From the NCBI RefSeq assembly GCF_033118175.1, contig NC_083701.1:13163501-13227500 (forward strand): 64,000 nt of DNA, given 5' to 3'. Each line of letters opens with the position of its first letter. Within the stretch, counting starts at the first letter, position 1. This document shows, in pieces, positions 61,831 through 64,000 of this stretch. A program made the translations under genes and the position numbers. This stretch comes from Dama dama. Lineage: Eukaryota > Chordata > Mammalia > Artiodactyla > Cervidae. The notes under the pieces were generated by a model. That model was not told the DNA's origin. It worked only from the letters and a program-made list of their open reading frames with translations, and did not search any database.

Positions 61831-63032
61831 CCCCAGGGTGGGGGTGGGGACCTGCCCAACTCTAAGTACCCCGAAAGGTCATTTCCTGAAGCCCAGCCAG
61901 CACCCACCAGGGCCTTAGAAGCCAAGTAATGACCCTGAAGCTGAAGACATTGGGGTATTAACCTGAGGACAGTACTGGGAGGCTGCCTGGGGAGCCGAAG
62001 GATATTAACTAAAATAGAGGAGGGCGCAGGCTTGGGTGTGCATCTTTGAAAGACCTCCTAAGGCAGCTGGCGTGGATTAGTCTCTGAATCATGTTGTAAA
62101 AGAAGAATTAGTTGGCAGCCAGGTAAGAAGAGGCGGGGGGTGGGTGCGGGGTGAGAACTCATGCAGGTGCGCGGCATCTTCTAAGAGCACACTGCCAAGT
62201 GGCTACCGTTTCACACATCCGCAGCCACGGCCAGAGGAAGCCAGAGAACAAAGACAGAAAGATGTGGTATCTGACCATGGCCAGGAAGAAGAAAGCCTCC
62301 CGAAGGGCCAGAGTGGGGGCAGGGCATTGTGCCAAGTGGACGGCAGGGCCACGGAACTTGTTCTCCCTCCCCACCCTCCTGAGTCCCTCTCCCTCTGAGC
62401 CCTTGTCTGAAGACTCTGGGGGAGGGAGAGAGCAACTGCCATCCTTCGTCCTCTAGAACTTGGGCGGACCTCCGAGGACCTGCCTAGATACTGCAGGTGT
62501 TTCATCAGCTAGGCCAGGTTCCAGGTCCTTGTAGGGCCTTCCCCCGACTGCGCCCAGGGAGACTCTCCGTGAGTGGGACACAGCCTGCCCCAGAGCTTGT
62601 TCTAAACAATAAAGGACTTAGCCCCCAACAAGGCAACTGATGGGAACTGTTCATGAATACAAGGAATGATCCTGAGAGGGGCTGAACCAGGACTGAGCAG
62701 GAGGGCAGGGCTGGTGAGAGGGTGTCTTGATTACTAACAGGGCCCTATAATTCCGGAGACCATCACCCTTGAGCCCAGGAATTGGGCTGCACCCCTTCTC
62801 AGCAGGTACCACCACCAGTAGTAATTCTCCGATTTCTTTCCCAGCCTCCTGTTTATCATTGGCATGTTCCACATGATCACAGGCCCTCCCTGTAGCATCT
62901 TCGTGCCCAGGGGAGCACCGGGTGTGTGGAAAGTGCTAAATGAGTAAGTGTTGAGCAGTAACGCTGCTCAAGGCTGCTCAAGGAAGGAGACTCCTGGAGA
63001 ACCCTGGAGCTCAAAGGAAACTTCTTCCATGG
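61831..63032. other. Low-repeat interval
   Basis: About 1.2 kb with no named repeat. The plus-strand frame at 62151-62456 includes a very basic stretch (ARKKKASRRAR). An AATAAA signal follows at 62608-62613. No family was recognised, and chance or a non-coding exon are both possible. Confidence 0.35.
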
Positions 63033-63247
63033 TGCATGCTGAGTCATGTCTGACTCTTTGCGACCCCATGGACTGTAGCCCACCAGGCTTCTCTGTCTGA
63101 GGAATCCTCCAGGCAAAAATACTGGAGTGGGTTGCCATGCCCTCCTCCAGGGGATCTTCCCGGCCCAGGGATCGAATCCACGTTTCCTGCATCTCCTGTA
63201 TTGACAGGTGGATTCTTTATATACCGCTGAGCTACCTGGGAAACTCC
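63033..63247 (-). mobile_element. Bov-tA SINE
   Basis: A reverse Bov-tA from 'gcatgctgagtcatgtctga' to the complement of 'gggagtttcccaggtagctc'. No clear target duplication was read. Confidence 0.94.
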
Positions 63248-63639
63248 CACCAGAGATTCTAGTGCCAGAGTCTGAGTGCGGTCAACAGTCACCGAAAGTT
63301 AATGAATATGCAATCCGAATGGAGTAAGCACTCAGTAAACACCACTGGATGACTGAGGGACCCACCAATTAGCGAGATGACTGAGCCCGGTGAAAACACT
63401 CCAAGTTAATTAGCTGTCACCTTCCCGTTGACAGTCAGCAGGGATTTTCAGATGGACACGGAAGAGCCCTGACCACACCGTGCACCTGTGGCAGCCGCTC
63501 ATCCCTTCTCCATCCAGAGAGCATGAGGGCAGCGGCAGGGCCCCTCTGAGTGCCAGGGGCCGAGGTGTCATGGTGCAGGAGGGTGGGGAGAAGCTAGCTC
63601 GGGAACACGGTACAGGGTGCTCTCCCCTGCATGAGCCAT
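63248..63639. other. Stretch, mostly unassigned
   Basis: A weak forward MIR end ('gtaagcactcagtaaacacc') lies near 63325. Nothing else was recognised. Confidence 0.4.
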
Positions 63640-63790
63640 CCTTATTTCATCTAATTAGAGAAAGACAAGAGGGGCCGGTACCATGATCACCTATTCAGCT
63701 TGAAGGAACTGCTCGGAGAGGTTCAGAGATTGCTCACGTCCTGTAGGGGGTAAAGAGGAGTGTCCGCTTCAAAACCGAGTCTTCCTACTC
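63640..63790 (-). mobile_element. MIR SINE fragment
   Basis: The text 'gctcggagaggttcagagat tgctcacgtc' with 'cttcaaaaccgagtcttcct' is a diverged reverse MIR. Confidence 0.55.
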
Positions 63791-64000
63791 CCCGTGGATG
63801 AACCTCTTCTCCCGGACTGCACCAAGCACATGGGCCGCAGGACGGCGGCTGCCTCCCTGATGACAGAGATGGCAGGACCACCACATGGAGGAAAATAAAG
63901 CAGGAGGAGCAGCTCTCACCCGCCTCTCCCAACGTGCAGGCAGAAAAACGTGAAATTCCCAGCGCTGCCTTCTGGAAGTCATCTGTATGCACGCACGCTT

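Overview
The window reads as nuclear DNA from a bovid ruminant (cattle, sheep, goat or a close relative). The diagnosis rests on its repeats: Bov-tA and BOV-A2 SINEs, CHR-type tRNA-derived SINEs of cetartiodactyls, BovB (RTE-type) LINE fragments ending in (ACTGA)n tails, and the cetartiodactyl L1 3' UTR. The species cannot be fixed from this sequence alone. I found no convincing host protein-coding gene, rRNA, tRNA gene, CRISPR array or bacterial-style operon. The window is best described as intergenic or intronic DNA. Repeat names were assigned by reading and from memory of the families, so edges are approximate, usually within 5-30 bases, unless a target-site duplication fixes them.

Layout. 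0-12 kb: Bov-tA copies, an MLT1-type LTR, old L1, L2 and MIR pieces, a composite Tigger/L1/CHR nest (6.86-7.65 kb), a hAT-Charlie element with readable ends and an imperfect target duplication (8507-8944), and a minus-strand TATA box plus splice-donor pair near 10.1-10.23 kb. 12-25 kb: three BovB copies that keep part of the reverse transcriptase region (12.3, 15.4 and 24.2 kb, all plus strand), an L2 carrying two oppositely oriented CHR-2 insertions (19.4-20.4 kb), and a 65-base BovB insertion at 22.5 kb. 25-34 kb: long stretches of low-repeat DNA with scattered MIR, MER5A and SINEs, then a G-rich zone at 32.9-33.8 kb. 34-45 kb: more BovB, CHR-2, L2 and L1, a minus-strand CCAAT/TATA pair at 38.5 kb, and a palindromic TA/TG block at 43.97-44.59 kb. 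45-57 kb: BovB, an old LTR-like remnant, a GC-rich low-repeat zone with open frames at 48.1-49.7 kb, L1 tails, a complete BOV-A2, MER5A next to Bov-tA, and several CHR-2 copies. 57-64 kb: L2, Bov-tA, a 21-base poly-G run, a BovB inside an older repeat, and a low-repeat zone at 61.8-63.0 kb.

How the parts relate. The sequence is an insertion history. Old mammalian repeats (L2, MIR, L1M, MLT1, MER5A, Tigger, Charlie) form the substrate. Cetartiodactyl CHR SINEs and ruminant BovB, Bov-tA and BOV-A2 landed later, often inside the old repeats, and many left target-site duplications that can still be read. The BovB reverse transcriptase is the only recognisable protein domain, and every copy is 5'-truncated and broken. 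The best leads for unannotated function are the two candidate minus-strand core promoters (10.2 and 38.5 kb) and a few repeat-poor islands. None is demonstrated by sequence alone.
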